DNA of 64,000 nucleotides, from contig NZ_JAQMYP010000008.1 in NCBI RefSeq assembly GCF_028369295.1, forward strand, positions 62,001-126,000, read 5' to 3'. This DNA comes from Streptomyces sp. HD. GTDB taxonomy: Bacteria > Actinomycetota > Actinomycetes > Streptomycetales > Streptomycetaceae. Below, one piece after another: positions 55,098-63,648 of the stretch. Positions within the stretch are counted from its first letter, which is position 1. The number at the start of each line of letters is the position of its first letter. A program made the translations under genes and the position numbers. The notes under the pieces are model-generated. The model was not told the origin of the DNA and searched no databases. It saw only the letters and a program-made list of their open reading frames with translations.

Positions 55098-55553
55098 TTA
55101 CACCTCTTCGGGCAGCTCACCCACCCGGTTCTCCCACTTCGTGGAGAGCACGATCGTCGTACGGGTCCGGGACACGCCCTTCGTCCCGCTGAGTCGCCGG
55201 ATGATCTTCTCCAGGCCGTCCACGTCCGCCGCCCGCACCTTGAGCATGTACGAGTCGTCGCCGGCGATGAACCAGCAGTCCTCGATCTCGGGCAGGTCCT
55301 TCAGCCGGCGGGCCACGTCCTCGTGGTCGACCGCGTCGGAGAGCGAGATTCCGATGAGCGCGGTGACGCCGAGGCCGAGCGAGGCGGCGTCGACGGTGGC
55401 GCGGTAACCGGTGATGACACCGGCCGCCTCCAGCCGGTTGATGCGGTCGGTGACGCTGGGTCCCGACAGGCCGACAAGGCGTCCCAGCTCCGCGTAGGAG
55501 GCCCGGCCGTTCTCCCTCAGGGCCTGGATGAGCTGCCTGTCCACCGCGTCCAT
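55098..55553 (-). CDS. Lrp/AsnC-family transcriptional regulator
   Basis: A 151-aa regulator. N-terminal HTH: DRQLIQALRENGRASYAELGRLVGLSGPSVTDRI. C-terminal RAM ligand domain: ALIGISLSDAVDHEDVARRLKDLPEIEDCWFIAGDDSYMLKV. It sits between mqnE and the ubiX-like gene on the same strand, so it is a candidate regulator of menaquinone synthesis, perhaps sensing an aromatic or branched amino acid. Confidence 0.92.
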   Translation of the reverse strand: MDAVDRQLIQALRENGRASYAELGRLVGLSGPSVTDRINRLEAAGVITGYRATVDAASLGLGVTALIGISLSDAVDHEDVARRLKDLPEIEDCWFIAGDDSYMLKVRAADVDGLEKIIRRLSGTKGVSRTRTTIVLSTKWENRVGELPEEV

Positions 55554-55623
55554 GCGATTCGAAGCCTTCCGCTGAAGAGTTCCCGAAGTGAATGAGAGGT
55601 ACTGCGACTTGCTCAGTTGGCGT

Positions 55624-56307
55624 TCATGTCGTGCGGGTTCCGCCGCCGAGTTCGCCCTTCCAGCGGCGGTAGAGTCGGTGTTCGACGCCCGCCGCGTCCA
55701 GTACGCGTCCGGCGACGAAGTCGACCAGGTCCTGGATGTGGGTGGCGCCCGCGTAGAAGGCGGGCGAGGCCGGTACGACGGTCGCTCCCGCGTCGTCCAG
55801 TGTCACGAGGTGGCGCAGCGTCTGCCCGCCCAGGGGGGTCTCCCGTACGGCGACGACGAGCTGCCGTCCCTCTTTCAGTGTCACGCTCGCCGCCCGCTGG
55901 AGCAGGTCCTTGGACAGCCCGAGGGCGACACCGGCGACGCAGGCGGTGGAGGCGGGCACGATCAGCATGCCCTTCGCGGGGTACGACCCGGAGGACGGCC
56001 CGGCGGCGAGGTCACCGGCCGCCCAGTACCGCACACCGCTGACGTCGGCGTCGAAGGTCCCGGGCTTGCCGTCGGCGCCCCGCGCGAGCCACTCCCGCAG
56101 GTCGTCCTGCCAGTGCGCGTCCCGGAACGGGATGCCCGTCTCGTCGAGCAGGGTGAGCCGCGAGGCCCGGCTGACGACCAGGTCGACGGTCTCCCCGGCG
56201 GCAAGGAGCGCGCGCAGCACGGCGGCGGCGTATGGAGTGCCGGAAGCGCCGGACACCCCTACGATCCAAGGCGTACGCGCCGTCTCTCCTGGCTTGGCTG
56301 GGTTCAC
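55624..56307 (-). CDS. UbiX-family flavin prenyltransferase
   Basis: A 227-aa protein that makes prenylated FMN, the cofactor of UbiD-type decarboxylases; a UbiD-type gene lies about 1.7 kb upstream. It starts IVGVSGASGTPYAAAVLRAL, and has the SRASRLTLLDE and VPASTACVAGVALGLSKDLLQRAASVTLKEGR stretches. The start is GTG 56307. In the futalosine route a UbiD-like enzyme decarboxylates the naphthoate ring after prenylation, so this gene supports that step. Confidence 0.93.
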   Translation of the reverse strand: MNPAKPGETARTPWIVGVSGASGTPYAAAVLRALLAAGETVDLVVSRASRLTLLDETGIPFRDAHWQDDLREWLARGADGKPGTFDADVSGVRYWAAGDLAAGPSSGSYPAKGMLIVPASTACVAGVALGLSKDLLQRAASVTLKEGRQLVVAVRETPLGGQTLRHLVTLDDAGATVVPASPAFYAGATHIQDLVDFVAGRVLDAAGVEHRLYRRWKGELGGGTRTT

Positions 56308-56398
56308 GACTCCGAGCCTATCCGGCGTCGCGGGGTGGGAACCGACCAAGGGGGGCCAGGCGTTCCCGTTTGGGGATGAGTTGGACGGTGGGGTTGCC

Positions 56399-57016
56399 AT
56401 GCGGGGTCTACGGGGTGCGGAGCGCGAAGGGTCGCGGGGTGAGCTTGCGCTGACGGCGGCCAAGCTGATGCTGGGCTGGGTGGCGCTGCTGTGGCTGCTG
56501 GAAGTGGCGGATGTGATCAGCGGGCACGCGCTGGACGGCTTCGGGATCGTCCCGCGCACCCCGTCCGAGCTGGTGGACGTGGTCCCGGCCGCCTTCATCC
56601 ACTTCGGCTTCGCCCACGTGGCCGCGAACAGCGTGCCGCTGCTGGTCCTCGGCTTCCTGGCGGCGCTCGGCGGCATACGCCGGTTCGCCCTGGTCTGCGC
56701 CCTGATCGTCGTCGCCGACGGCCTGGGCGTGTGGCTGATGTCCCCGTCCGGCACCAACACCGCGGGCGCCTCCGGCCTGATCTTCGGCCTGTTCGGCTTC
56801 CTCCTGGTCACCGGCTTCGTGGAGCGCCGCCCGCTCGGCGTCCTGGTCGGCCTCCTGGTCGCCGCGATCTGGGGCGGCACCATGCTGGCAGGCCTAGCCC
56901 CGACCCAGTCCGGCATCAGCTGGCAGGGGCATCTGGTGGGGCTGGTGGCGGGGGTGACGGCGGCGTTCGTGTTCCGCCGCCGCGGGGCCGCGCCGGGTCA
57001 GGAGCTCATCGCCTAG
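56399..57016 (+). CDS. Rhomboid-family intramembrane serine protease
   Basis: A 205-aa protein with about six membrane segments. Rhomboid marks: HFGFAHVAANSVPLLVLG (HxxxN loop), catalytic Ser in TAGASGLIFGL (GxSG), and His in SWQGHLVGLVAG. It cuts membrane proteins within or near the bilayer. It lies on the plus strand in the middle of menaquinone genes, with no obvious functional tie. ATG 56399 is chosen; earlier in-frame starts run through unrelated upstream sequence. Confidence 0.92.
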   Translation: MRGLRGAEREGSRGELALTAAKLMLGWVALLWLLEVADVISGHALDGFGIVPRTPSELVDVVPAAFIHFGFAHVAANSVPLLVLGFLAALGGIRRFALVCALIVVADGLGVWLMSPSGTNTAGASGLIFGLFGFLLVTGFVERRPLGVLVGLLVAAIWGGTMLAGLAPTQSGISWQGHLVGLVAGVTAAFVFRRRGAAPGQELIA

Positions 57017-57036
57017 CGGCCCGCGCCGTACCCGCC

Positions 57037-57080
57037 AGACCGTTCCGTACCCGTCAGAAGACCGTTCCGTACCCGTCAGA
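57037..57080. repeat. Exact 22-bp tandem repeat at the 3' end of the UbiA-type gene
   Basis: AGACCGTTCCGTACCCGTCA plus GA occurs twice without change (57037-57058, 57059-57080). The second copy contains the prenyltransferase stop codon (57076-57078). A partial third copy precedes the first. Confidence 0.92.
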
Positions 57081-57978
57081 CCGTCAGCCCGCGCACCAGC
57101 AGATCGAGCAGTGCGCACACGAACAGGGCGATCCCGATGAACCCGTTGACGCTGAAGAACGCCCTGTTCACACGGGACAGATCGTGCGGGCGGACGATCG
57201 AGTGCTCGTACACGAACGCGGCGGCCACGATCAGCAGGCCCAGCCAGAAGAAGGCGCCCGCGTCCGTGGCCAGGGCGTACCAGACGAACAGGGCCGTCGT
57301 GACCGTGTGGCAGACCCGCGCGCCCCAGATCGCCGCCGGGATGCCGAAGCGGGCCGGGACCGACATGACGCCGATCTCGCGGTCGGTGTCCACGTCCTGG
57401 CAGGCGTAGATCAGGTCGAAGCCGCCGATCCAGATGCCGACGGCGAGGCCGAGGATCACCGCGTCCCAGGACCAGGTGCCGGTGACGGCCAGCCAGCCGC
57501 CGACCGGGCCCATCGCCTGGGCGAGGCCCAGGATGGCCTGGGGGAAGTTCGTGAACCGTTTGCCGTAGGGGTAGACCACCATCGGGATCACGGCGATGGG
57601 GGCGAGGGCCAGGCACAGGGGGTTCAGCAGGGCCGCCGAGCCCAGGAAGATCACCAGGGCGATCAGGGCGCCCGTCCAGGCGTGCCGGACCGACATCGCG
57701 CCGGTGACCAGCTCGCGGTGCGCGGTCCGGGGGTTCCGTGCGTCGATCTCACGGTCGATGATCCGGTTGACCGCCATCGCGAAGGTGCGCAGGCCGACCA
57801 TGCAGATCGTCACCAGCAGCAGCCGGCCCCAGTGGATGTTCCTGTCCCACTGGAACATCGCGGAGAGCGCGGCGATGTACGCGAAGGGCAGCGCGAACAC
57901 CGAGTGCTCGATCATGACCAGGCGGAGGAACGCCTTCGTGCGTCCTGGCTGCGGAATCGCCGCGGAGGCGCTGCTCAC
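57076..57978 (-). CDS. mqnP: UbiA-family prenyltransferase of the futalosine pathway
   Basis: A 300-aa membrane prenyltransferase with eight or nine hydrophobic segments. First Asp motif: NRIIDREIDARNPRT (N-x-x-x-D-x-x-x-D). Second: YACQDVDTDREIG. It attaches the isoprenoid chain to the dihydroxynaphthoate ring. GTG 57978 overlaps the UbiD gene stop (GTGA), so prenylation and decarboxylation enzymes are coupled. The name mqnP follows usage for this pathway and rests on context. Confidence 0.88.
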   Translation of the reverse strand: MSSASAAIPQPGRTKAFLRLVMIEHSVFALPFAYIAALSAMFQWDRNIHWGRLLLVTICMVGLRTFAMAVNRIIDREIDARNPRTAHRELVTGAMSVRHAWTGALIALVIFLGSAALLNPLCLALAPIAVIPMVVYPYGKRFTNFPQAILGLAQAMGPVGGWLAVTGTWSWDAVILGLAVGIWIGGFDLIYACQDVDTDREIGVMSVPARFGIPAAIWGARVCHTVTTALFVWYALATDAGAFFWLGLLIVAAAFVYEHSIVRPHDLSRVNRAFFSVNGFIGIALFVCALLDLLVRGLTV

Positions 57979-59432
57979 AGGCCGTACTCCTTCCAGCGGC
58001 GGTCGACCTTCGCCGCCGTCTCGGGGTCGGACTCCACCATGTCGGGCCAGCCGCCGTCGCGGGTGTAGCCCTCCTCGGGCCACTTCTTCGTCGCGTCGAT
58101 CCCGGCCTTGCCGCCCCAGAACTGCTGGTAGGAGGCGTGGTCGAGATGGTCGACGGGGCCTTCGACGACCGTGAGGTCACGGGCGTAGTCCGTGTTGCCC
58201 AGCGCCCGCCAGGAGACCTCGTGCAGATCGTGGACGTCGCAGTCGGAGTCGACGACCACGATCAGCTTGGTCAGGGACATCATGTGCGCGCCCCAGATCG
58301 CGTGCATCGTCTTCTGGGCGTGCTTGGGGTACTTCTTGTCGATCGAGACGATCGCGCAGTTGTGGAAACCGCCGGATTCCGGCAGGTGGTAGTCCACGAT
58401 GTCCGGGACGATGATCTTCAGCAGGGGGAGGAAGAAGCGTTCCGTCGCACGACCCAGCGGCCCGTCCTCCGTCGGAGGCCGGCCTACGACGATCGACTGC
58501 AGCAGGGGTCGGCGGCGCATCGTCACGCAGTCGATCTTCAGCGCCGGGAACGGCTCCTGCGGCGTGTAGAAGCCGGTGTGGTCGCCGAACGGGCCCTCCG
58601 GCAGCATCTCGCCGGGCTCCAGCCAGCCCTCCAGCACGACCTCCGCCTGCGCCGGGACCTGAAGCGGAACGGTCTTGCAGTCGACCATCTCGATCCGCTT
58701 GCCCGCGACGAAGCCCGCGAACAGGTACTCGTCGATGTCACCGGGGAGCGGGGCGGTGGAGGCGTACGTCACGGCGGGCGGGCACCCGAAGGCGATCGCG
58801 ACCGGCAGCCGCTCGCCCCTCCTCGCCGCCACCTGGTAGTGGTTCCGGCTGTCCTTGTGGATCTGCCAGTGCATGCCGATGGTGCGCTTGTCGTGCCGCT
58901 GGAGGCGGTACAGGCCCAGATTGCGTACGCCGCTCTCCGGGTCCTTGGTGTGGGTGAGCCCCAGGTTGAAGAAGGAGCCGCCGTCCTTGGGCCAGGTGAA
59001 CAGGGCCGGCAGCCGGTCGAGGTCGACCTCGTCGCCCTGCAGCACGACCTCCTGCACCGGCGCGCTGTCCGACTTCACCTTCTTCGGCGGCACGTGCGTC
59101 ATCGCGCCGAGCTTCCCGAAGGCCTCGCGGACACCGACGAAGCCGTGCGGCAGCTCGGGCCTGAGCAGCCCGCCGATCTTGTCGGAGATGTCGCCGTAGG
59201 ACTTCAGGCCGAGGGCTTTCAGCAGCCGTCGGTCGGTCCCGAAGACGTTCATCGCGAGGGGCATCGAGGAGCCCTTCACGTTCTCGAAGAGCAGTGCCGG
59301 GCCGCCGGACTTCTGTACCCGGTCGACGATCTCCCCGACCTCCAGATACGGATCGACCTCAGCCTTGACGCGCTTGAGGTCGCCCTCGCGCTCCAGTGCC
59401 CTGAGCAGGGAACGAAGATCGTCGTAAGCCAT
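57975..59432 (-). CDS. UbiD-family menaquinone-pathway decarboxylase
   Basis: A 485-aa prenyl-FMN-dependent decarboxylase. Marks: LGLYRLQRHDKRTIGMHWQIHKDSRNH, AIAFGCPP, and catalytic EGPFGDHTGFY (the E-x-x-x-D region). It removes the carboxyl group from the prenylated naphthoate. ATG 59432 (MAYDDLRSLLRAL) is the typical family start. It forms an operon with the UbiA-type gene; the UbiX gene that makes its cofactor is close by. Confidence 0.94.
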   Translation of the reverse strand: MAYDDLRSLLRALEREGDLKRVKAEVDPYLEVGEIVDRVQKSGGPALLFENVKGSSMPLAMNVFGTDRRLLKALGLKSYGDISDKIGGLLRPELPHGFVGVREAFGKLGAMTHVPPKKVKSDSAPVQEVVLQGDEVDLDRLPALFTWPKDGGSFFNLGLTHTKDPESGVRNLGLYRLQRHDKRTIGMHWQIHKDSRNHYQVAARRGERLPVAIAFGCPPAVTYASTAPLPGDIDEYLFAGFVAGKRIEMVDCKTVPLQVPAQAEVVLEGWLEPGEMLPEGPFGDHTGFYTPQEPFPALKIDCVTMRRRPLLQSIVVGRPPTEDGPLGRATERFFLPLLKIIVPDIVDYHLPESGGFHNCAIVSIDKKYPKHAQKTMHAIWGAHMMSLTKLIVVVDSDCDVHDLHEVSWRALGNTDYARDLTVVEGPVDHLDHASYQQFWGGKAGIDATKKWPEEGYTRDGGWPDMVESDPETAAKVDRRWKEYGL

Positions 59433-59520
59433 GGGGTCAAGTATCCCCGAGCGGTTACCCTGGCCCTGAACCCGGGGGCCGTGCCCCCGGCACCGACGAC
59501 CGTTTCGCTGGAGAGGGCCC

Positions 59521-59835
59521 ATGCTCCGGGTGCTGATGTTCCTCGTGCCACTGGCGCTGAGCGTGTACGCGTTCATCGACTGCATCAGCACGAAGGAAGA
59601 GGACATCCGCCACATGCCCAAGCCGCTGTGGGCGATCCTCGTGCTGGTGTTCCCGCTCGTCGGCTCGATCTCCTGGCTGATCGCCGGCAAGAAGCGCAGC
59701 CCGGCCGCCGAGGGCTGGTCCGGCATACGGGACCGCCGGACCGACCGTCAGCAGTGGGTGGCCCCCGACGACAACCCCGACTTCCTGAAGTCGCTGGACG
59801 AGGACGACGACAAGAAGGACGACGGCAAGAAGTAG
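59521..59835 (+). CDS. Small membrane protein with PLDc_N domain
   Basis: A 104-aa protein. Two membrane segments ([17 protein letters not shown] and [20 protein letters not shown]) form the PLD-nuclease N-terminal (PLDc_N) domain. The rest is charged, ending in a Lys/Asp-rich tail ([12 protein letters not shown]). Function unknown. It is divergent from the ubiD gene. Confidence 0.87.
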   Translation: MLRVLMFLVPLALSVYAFIDCISTKEEDIRHMPKPLWAILVLVFPLVGSISWLIAGKKRSPAAEGWSGIRDRRTDRQQWVAPDDNPDFLKSLDEDDDKKDDGKK

Positions 59836-59899
59836 GGCCCGCCCCGGCTCCCCTCCTCCATCGGTCCTCAATCCGCCATCGCCCCTCCCCCACCGGCTC

Positions 59900-62377
59900 T
59901 CATCCCGTCGGCGGCCCCTCCGCCACCAGCTTCCCTCCCCCCGCTCCGCCCTCCGGCCCCAGGTCGATCAGCCAGTCCGAGGCGTGGGCGATGTCGAGGT
60001 TGTGTTCGATGGTGATGACCGAGTGGCCGGTGTCGACAAGGCGTTGGAGTACGGCGAGGAGGCGTGCGGTGTCGGCCGAGTGGAGGCCGGTGGTGGGCTC
60101 GTCCAGAAGGTAGAGGGTGCTGCCCGCGGCCTTGCGGCCCAGTTCCTTCGCCAGTTTCAGGCGTTGGGCCTCGCCGCCGGAGAGGGTCGGGGCCGGCTGG
60201 CCCAGCGGGAGGTAGCCGAGGCCGACGTCGGACAGGCGGCGCAGCCGGGCCGTGATCGACGGGACGCCGGTGAACATCGCCAGGGCCTCGTCCACCGTCG
60301 CGTCCAGCACCTCGGCGATGTCGTGCCCGTCGTGCCGCACCGCCAGCACCTCCGGCCTGAAGCGCCGGCCGCGGCAGCCCGGGCACCTCACCTCCACCGG
60401 AGGCAGGAAGTGCATGTGGACCGACAGCACACCGGCGCCCTCGCAGCGCTCGCAGCGGCCGCCGGGGACGTTGAAGGAGAAGGCGCCGGGAGTCAGCCGC
60501 CCTTTGGAACGGGCCGCGAACGCCTCCCTGATCGGCGTGAACACATCCGAGTAGGTCGCCGCGTTCGAGCGCGGCAGCCGGCTGATCGGCTCCTGGTCGA
60601 TGGCCACCACCTTGCCCAGGTGCTCCCAGCCGTCGATCCCGTCGTGCTCGCCGGGCCGCTCCCCCGCACCGTGGAAGCGCCTGCGCGCGGCCCGGCCCAG
60701 GATGTCCAGGAGCAGGGTCGACTTGCCCGATCCGGACGGTCCGGTGACGGTGACCAGGCGGCCGAGCGGTATCCGTACGGTGAGGTCCTTGAGGTTGTGC
60801 TCGCGCGCCCCGCGGATCACCAGCGCCCGGTCGGCGTTCCCTCGCCGCTTCGACTCCGGCGCCGACAGCCGGCCCGACAGATACGCCCCCGTCACCGAGC
60901 CCACGGCACCCGTGACCGGCTCCGCGGCCCCCGCCCGCGCCACCTCCTCCGGCGTCCCCTGGGCCACGATCCGCCCGCCGGCCCGGCCCGCGCCCGGACC
61001 GACGTCCACCACATGGTCCGCCGCTCGCAGCACATCCAGGTCGTGCTCGATCACCAGCACCGTGTTGCCCAGGTCCCGCAGCCTGCGCAGCACGTCGACC
61101 AGGCGGGCGGTGTCGGTGGGGTGGAGCCCCATGGTCGGCTCGTCCAGGACGTACAGCACTCCTGTGAGGCCGGAGCCCAGCAGCGCGGCCAGCCGCAGCC
61201 GTTGCGACTCGCCCGCGGAGAGGCTCGGTGTGGGCTGGTCCAGGGTCAGATAGCCGACGCCGACGTCGACCAGCCGCCGTACCCGCTCCACCAGGTCGGC
61301 GACGACCGGCTCCACGAACGGCCACTCGTCCGGGGAGACCCGCTCGCGCAACCCGCCCAGCCAGGCGGCGAGTTCGTCGAGGGAGGTGTGGGCCGCCTCG
61401 ACGATGGTCAGGCCGTGCACGGTGACCGCCCGGCTCTCCGCCCGCAGCCGGGCGCCCCCGCACTCCCCGCAGACCTCCTTCACCAGCGCCTGCTTCTCCG
61501 TGCGCTCCCGGTACTCGGTGTCCTCGATGCGCTCGGCGTAGCGCCGCAGCACCGCGGTGGCGACGCCCTCGAAGCGTCCGGCGGTGACGGTGGCGGGCGG
61601 CTCGGTGTCCGGGAAGTGGCGGCGGAACTCGGGGCTTTCGACGCCGTGGAGGAGCAAGTCTCGTTCCGGCGAGGTGAGTTGGTCCAGCGGGCGGTCCGTG
61701 TCGAAGGTGAAGCCGTAGTGCCGGGCCGCCGCCGCCAGCAACTGCACACTGCGTTCGACGGCCCTGGGGTGCCAGCCGAGTACGGCACCCTGCGCGACCG
61801 AGCGCGTTCCGTCGACCAGGCGGCTCACGTCCGCCTGGATCACCTCGCCCAGGCCGGTGCAGGCCGGGCAGGCACCGGCGGGCTTGTTGAAGGAGAAGGA
61901 GCCCATCACCAGCTCGGGGACGGGGGTGCCGCAGTGCGGGCAGGGGGCCTGTTCGCCCTCGGAGGCCTCGTCGTCATAGCCGTACTCGTACGTGTGGGAC
62001 GGCGGGACGTCCTTCCCGCAGCCGGGACACTGCCGTACGCCGATCCTCGACCACAGCAGCCGCAGATAGGTGAAGACCTCGGTGACCGTGCCGACTGTGG
62101 AGCGGGGGCTGCGGTTGGTGAGGTGCTGGTCGACGCTGATGGACGGGGACAGACCGGTGATGGAGTCCACGGAGGGGCGGCTGACCAGGCCGGTGACCAT
62201 GCCCAGCGACTCCATGTACTGCCGCTGGCCCTCCCGGTGGAGGGTGTCGAAGGCGAGGGTGGACTTGCCGGAACCGGAGAGGCCGGTCATGACGACCAGC
62301 TTGTTCTTGGGGATCGCGAGGGTGACGTTGTCGAGATTGTGCAGACGGGCGCCGGTGATGCGGATGAAGTCCTCCAT
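59900..62377 (-). CDS. UvrA-like ABC-type ATPase
   Basis: An 825-aa UvrA paralogue, shorter than true UvrA (~950-1000 aa). Two ABC halves: Walker A TGLSGSGKSTLAF (res 31-43) and TGPSGSGKSTLLL, and two signature motifs (SLSAGESQRLRLA and TLSGGEAQRLKLA). Zinc-type Cys pairs are kept in RQCPGC, PCPHC and GACPAC, and in RCERC and RCPGC. Missing length lies in the UvrB- or DNA-contact insertions. Such proteins are linked to DNA-binding-drug tolerance. The divergent MerR gene suggests inducible expression. Confidence 0.9.
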   Translation of the reverse strand: MEDFIRITGARLHNLDNVTLAIPKNKLVVMTGLSGSGKSTLAFDTLHREGQRQYMESLGMVTGLVSRPSVDSITGLSPSISVDQHLTNRSPRSTVGTVTEVFTYLRLLWSRIGVRQCPGCGKDVPPSHTYEYGYDDEASEGEQAPCPHCGTPVPELVMGSFSFNKPAGACPACTGLGEVIQADVSRLVDGTRSVAQGAVLGWHPRAVERSVQLLAAAARHYGFTFDTDRPLDQLTSPERDLLLHGVESPEFRRHFPDTEPPATVTAGRFEGVATAVLRRYAERIEDTEYRERTEKQALVKEVCGECGGARLRAESRAVTVHGLTIVEAAHTSLDELAAWLGGLRERVSPDEWPFVEPVVADLVERVRRLVDVGVGYLTLDQPTPSLSAGESQRLRLAALLGSGLTGVLYVLDEPTMGLHPTDTARLVDVLRRLRDLGNTVLVIEHDLDVLRAADHVVDVGPGAGRAGGRIVAQGTPEEVARAGAAEPVTGAVGSVTGAYLSGRLSAPESKRRGNADRALVIRGAREHNLKDLTVRIPLGRLVTVTGPSGSGKSTLLLDILGRAARRRFHGAGERPGEHDGIDGWEHLGKVVAIDQEPISRLPRSNAATYSDVFTPIREAFAARSKGRLTPGAFSFNVPGGRCERCEGAGVLSVHMHFLPPVEVRCPGCRGRRFRPEVLAVRHDGHDIAEVLDATVDEALAMFTGVPSITARLRRLSDVGLGYLPLGQPAPTLSGGEAQRLKLAKELGRKAAGSTLYLLDEPTTGLHSADTARLLAVLQRLVDTGHSVITIEHNLDIAHASDWLIDLGPEGGAGGGKLVAEGPPTG

Positions 62378-62379
62378 GC

Positions 62380-62414
62380 CTTCAAGTTTTCCATTGAAGT
62401 CCTTATTGGGACTT
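62380..62414. promoter_or_regulatory. Paired dyads in the uvrA-like/merR divergent region
   Basis: CTTCAA-N8-TTGAAG (62380-62399) overlaps AAGTCC-TTATTG-GGACTT (62397-62414). A further TTCAAGTCCC lies at 62461-62470, next to the merR start. MerR-type activators bind dyads inside promoters, so this is a likely control site for one or both genes. Confidence 0.6.
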
Positions 62415-62470
62415 TGGCTGCACTCTCCCCAGGTGACGTGAGAGCAGACACCGCGTAACCTTCAAGTCCC

Positions 62471-63184
62471 GTGAGGAACGACGACGAACGGCTGCGCCCC
62501 GTCGACCTGGCCCGCCTGGCCGGGATCTCGACGCAGCAGGTCCGCAACTACGAGGAGGCGGGCGTCCTGCCGCCGGCCGCGCGCACCGCCTCCGGGTACC
62601 GGGCCTTCACGGCCGTGCACCGGCGGGCGCTGCTGGCGTACCGCGCGCTGCTGCGCGGCTTCGGGCCGGTCACCGCGACCGGGGTCATGCGGGCCGTGCA
62701 CGCCGGTGACGTCCCGGCCGCGCTCGCCCTCGTCGACGCCGCGCACGCCGCGCTGCACGAGGAGCGGACGGCGCTGGGTGCGACCAGCAAGGCCCTGGAG
62801 ACGCTGACCGAGACGCCGCCGGACGAGTTGCCGCGCTCCGGGCTGCGGATCGGCGAGGTGGCGGCCCTGCTCGGGGTACGGACGTCGGCGCTGCGGGTCT
62901 GGGAGGCGGCCGGGCTGATCGCGCCGGAGCGGGAGCGCGTCACGGGGTACCGCGTGTACCGGCCCGTCGACGTCCGTGACGCGCGTCTGATCCACACCCT
63001 GCGCCGCAGCCACTACCTCCTGGACCAGATCCGCCCCGTCCTGGACGGGTTGCGCCGGGAGGGCAGCACCGAGGCCCTGCGGGCGGCGATCGTGGCACGT
63101 GGCGAGATGCTGACGGCCCGCAGCCGGGCGATGCTGTCCGGCGCGGGTCGCCTGGACGACTACCTGGAGTGCACCGGAGAGTGA
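62471..63184 (+). CDS. MerR-family regulator with two HTH domains
   Basis: A 237-aa protein with two separate MerR-like winged HTH units: residues ~9-55 (VDLARLAGISTQQVRNYEEAG) and ~125-175 (LRIGEVAALLGVRTSALRVWEAAG). Normal MerR proteins have one HTH plus a dimer helix. This tandem form may bind as a pseudo-dimer within one chain. It starts at GTG 62471, divergent from the uvrA-like gene and 5 bp before the deaminase gene. Confidence 0.9.
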   Translation: MRNDDERLRPVDLARLAGISTQQVRNYEEAGVLPPAARTASGYRAFTAVHRRALLAYRALLRGFGPVTATGVMRAVHAGDVPAALALVDAAHAALHEERTALGATSKALETLTETPPDELPRSGLRIGEVAALLGVRTSALRVWEAAGLIAPERERVTGYRVYRPVDVRDARLIHTLRRSHYLLDQIRPVLDGLRREGSTEALRAAIVARGEMLTARSRAMLSGAGRLDDYLECTGE

Positions 63185-63189
63185 GAGGC

Positions 63190-63648
63190 ATGGAGCTCTT
63201 GGATCAGGAGACCGCGCGTGCCTGGCTCGGCACCGCCGTCGCCGAGGCACGGGCCGGGCTCGGCGAGGGCGGCATCCCGATCGGCGCCGCGCTGTACGGC
63301 CCCGACGGGACCCTCCTCGGCCGCGGGCACAACCGGCGCGTCCAGGACGGCGACCCGTCGACGCACGCGGAGACGGCGGCCTTCCGGGCGGCCGGGCGGC
63401 AGCGGTCGTACCGGGGTACGACCATGGTGACCACGCTCTCGCCGTGCTGGTACTGCTCCGGTCTGGTCCGGCAGTTCGGGATCTCCCGGGTGGTGATCGG
63501 GGAGGCGGTCACCTTTCACGGCGGGCACGACTGGCTGGCCGAACACGGTGTGCAGATCGTGCTCCTGGACGATCCCGAGTGCGTCGGGATGATGCGCGAC
63601 TTCATCGAGAACAATCCGGCACTGTGGAACGAGGACATCGGTGAGTAA
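63190..63648 (+). CDS. Nucleoside/cytosine deaminase (CDA fold)
   Basis: A 152-aa zinc deaminase. Zinc ligands: His and catalytic Glu in THAETAAF, Cys pair in LSPCWYCSG. The pattern is close to cytosine or creatinine-type deaminases (the yeast FCY1 group), including the C-terminal FIENNPALWNEDIGE. ATG 63190 is chosen with GAGAGG just upstream. It overlaps the next gene by 8 bp, so they form an operon with the merR gene. Confidence 0.9.
   Translation: MELLDQETARAWLGTAVAEARAGLGEGGIPIGAALYGPDGTLLGRGHNRRVQDGDPSTHAETAAFRAAGRQRSYRGTTMVTTLSPCWYCSGLVRQFGISRVVIGEAVTFHGGHDWLAEHGVQIVLLDDPECVGMMRDFIENNPALWNEDIGE

Noticed and set aside
59984..62458. 824-codon open frame antisense to the UvrA-like gene
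   Set aside because: Same reason: no recognisable motif, and both Walker A and signature motifs are on the minus strand.
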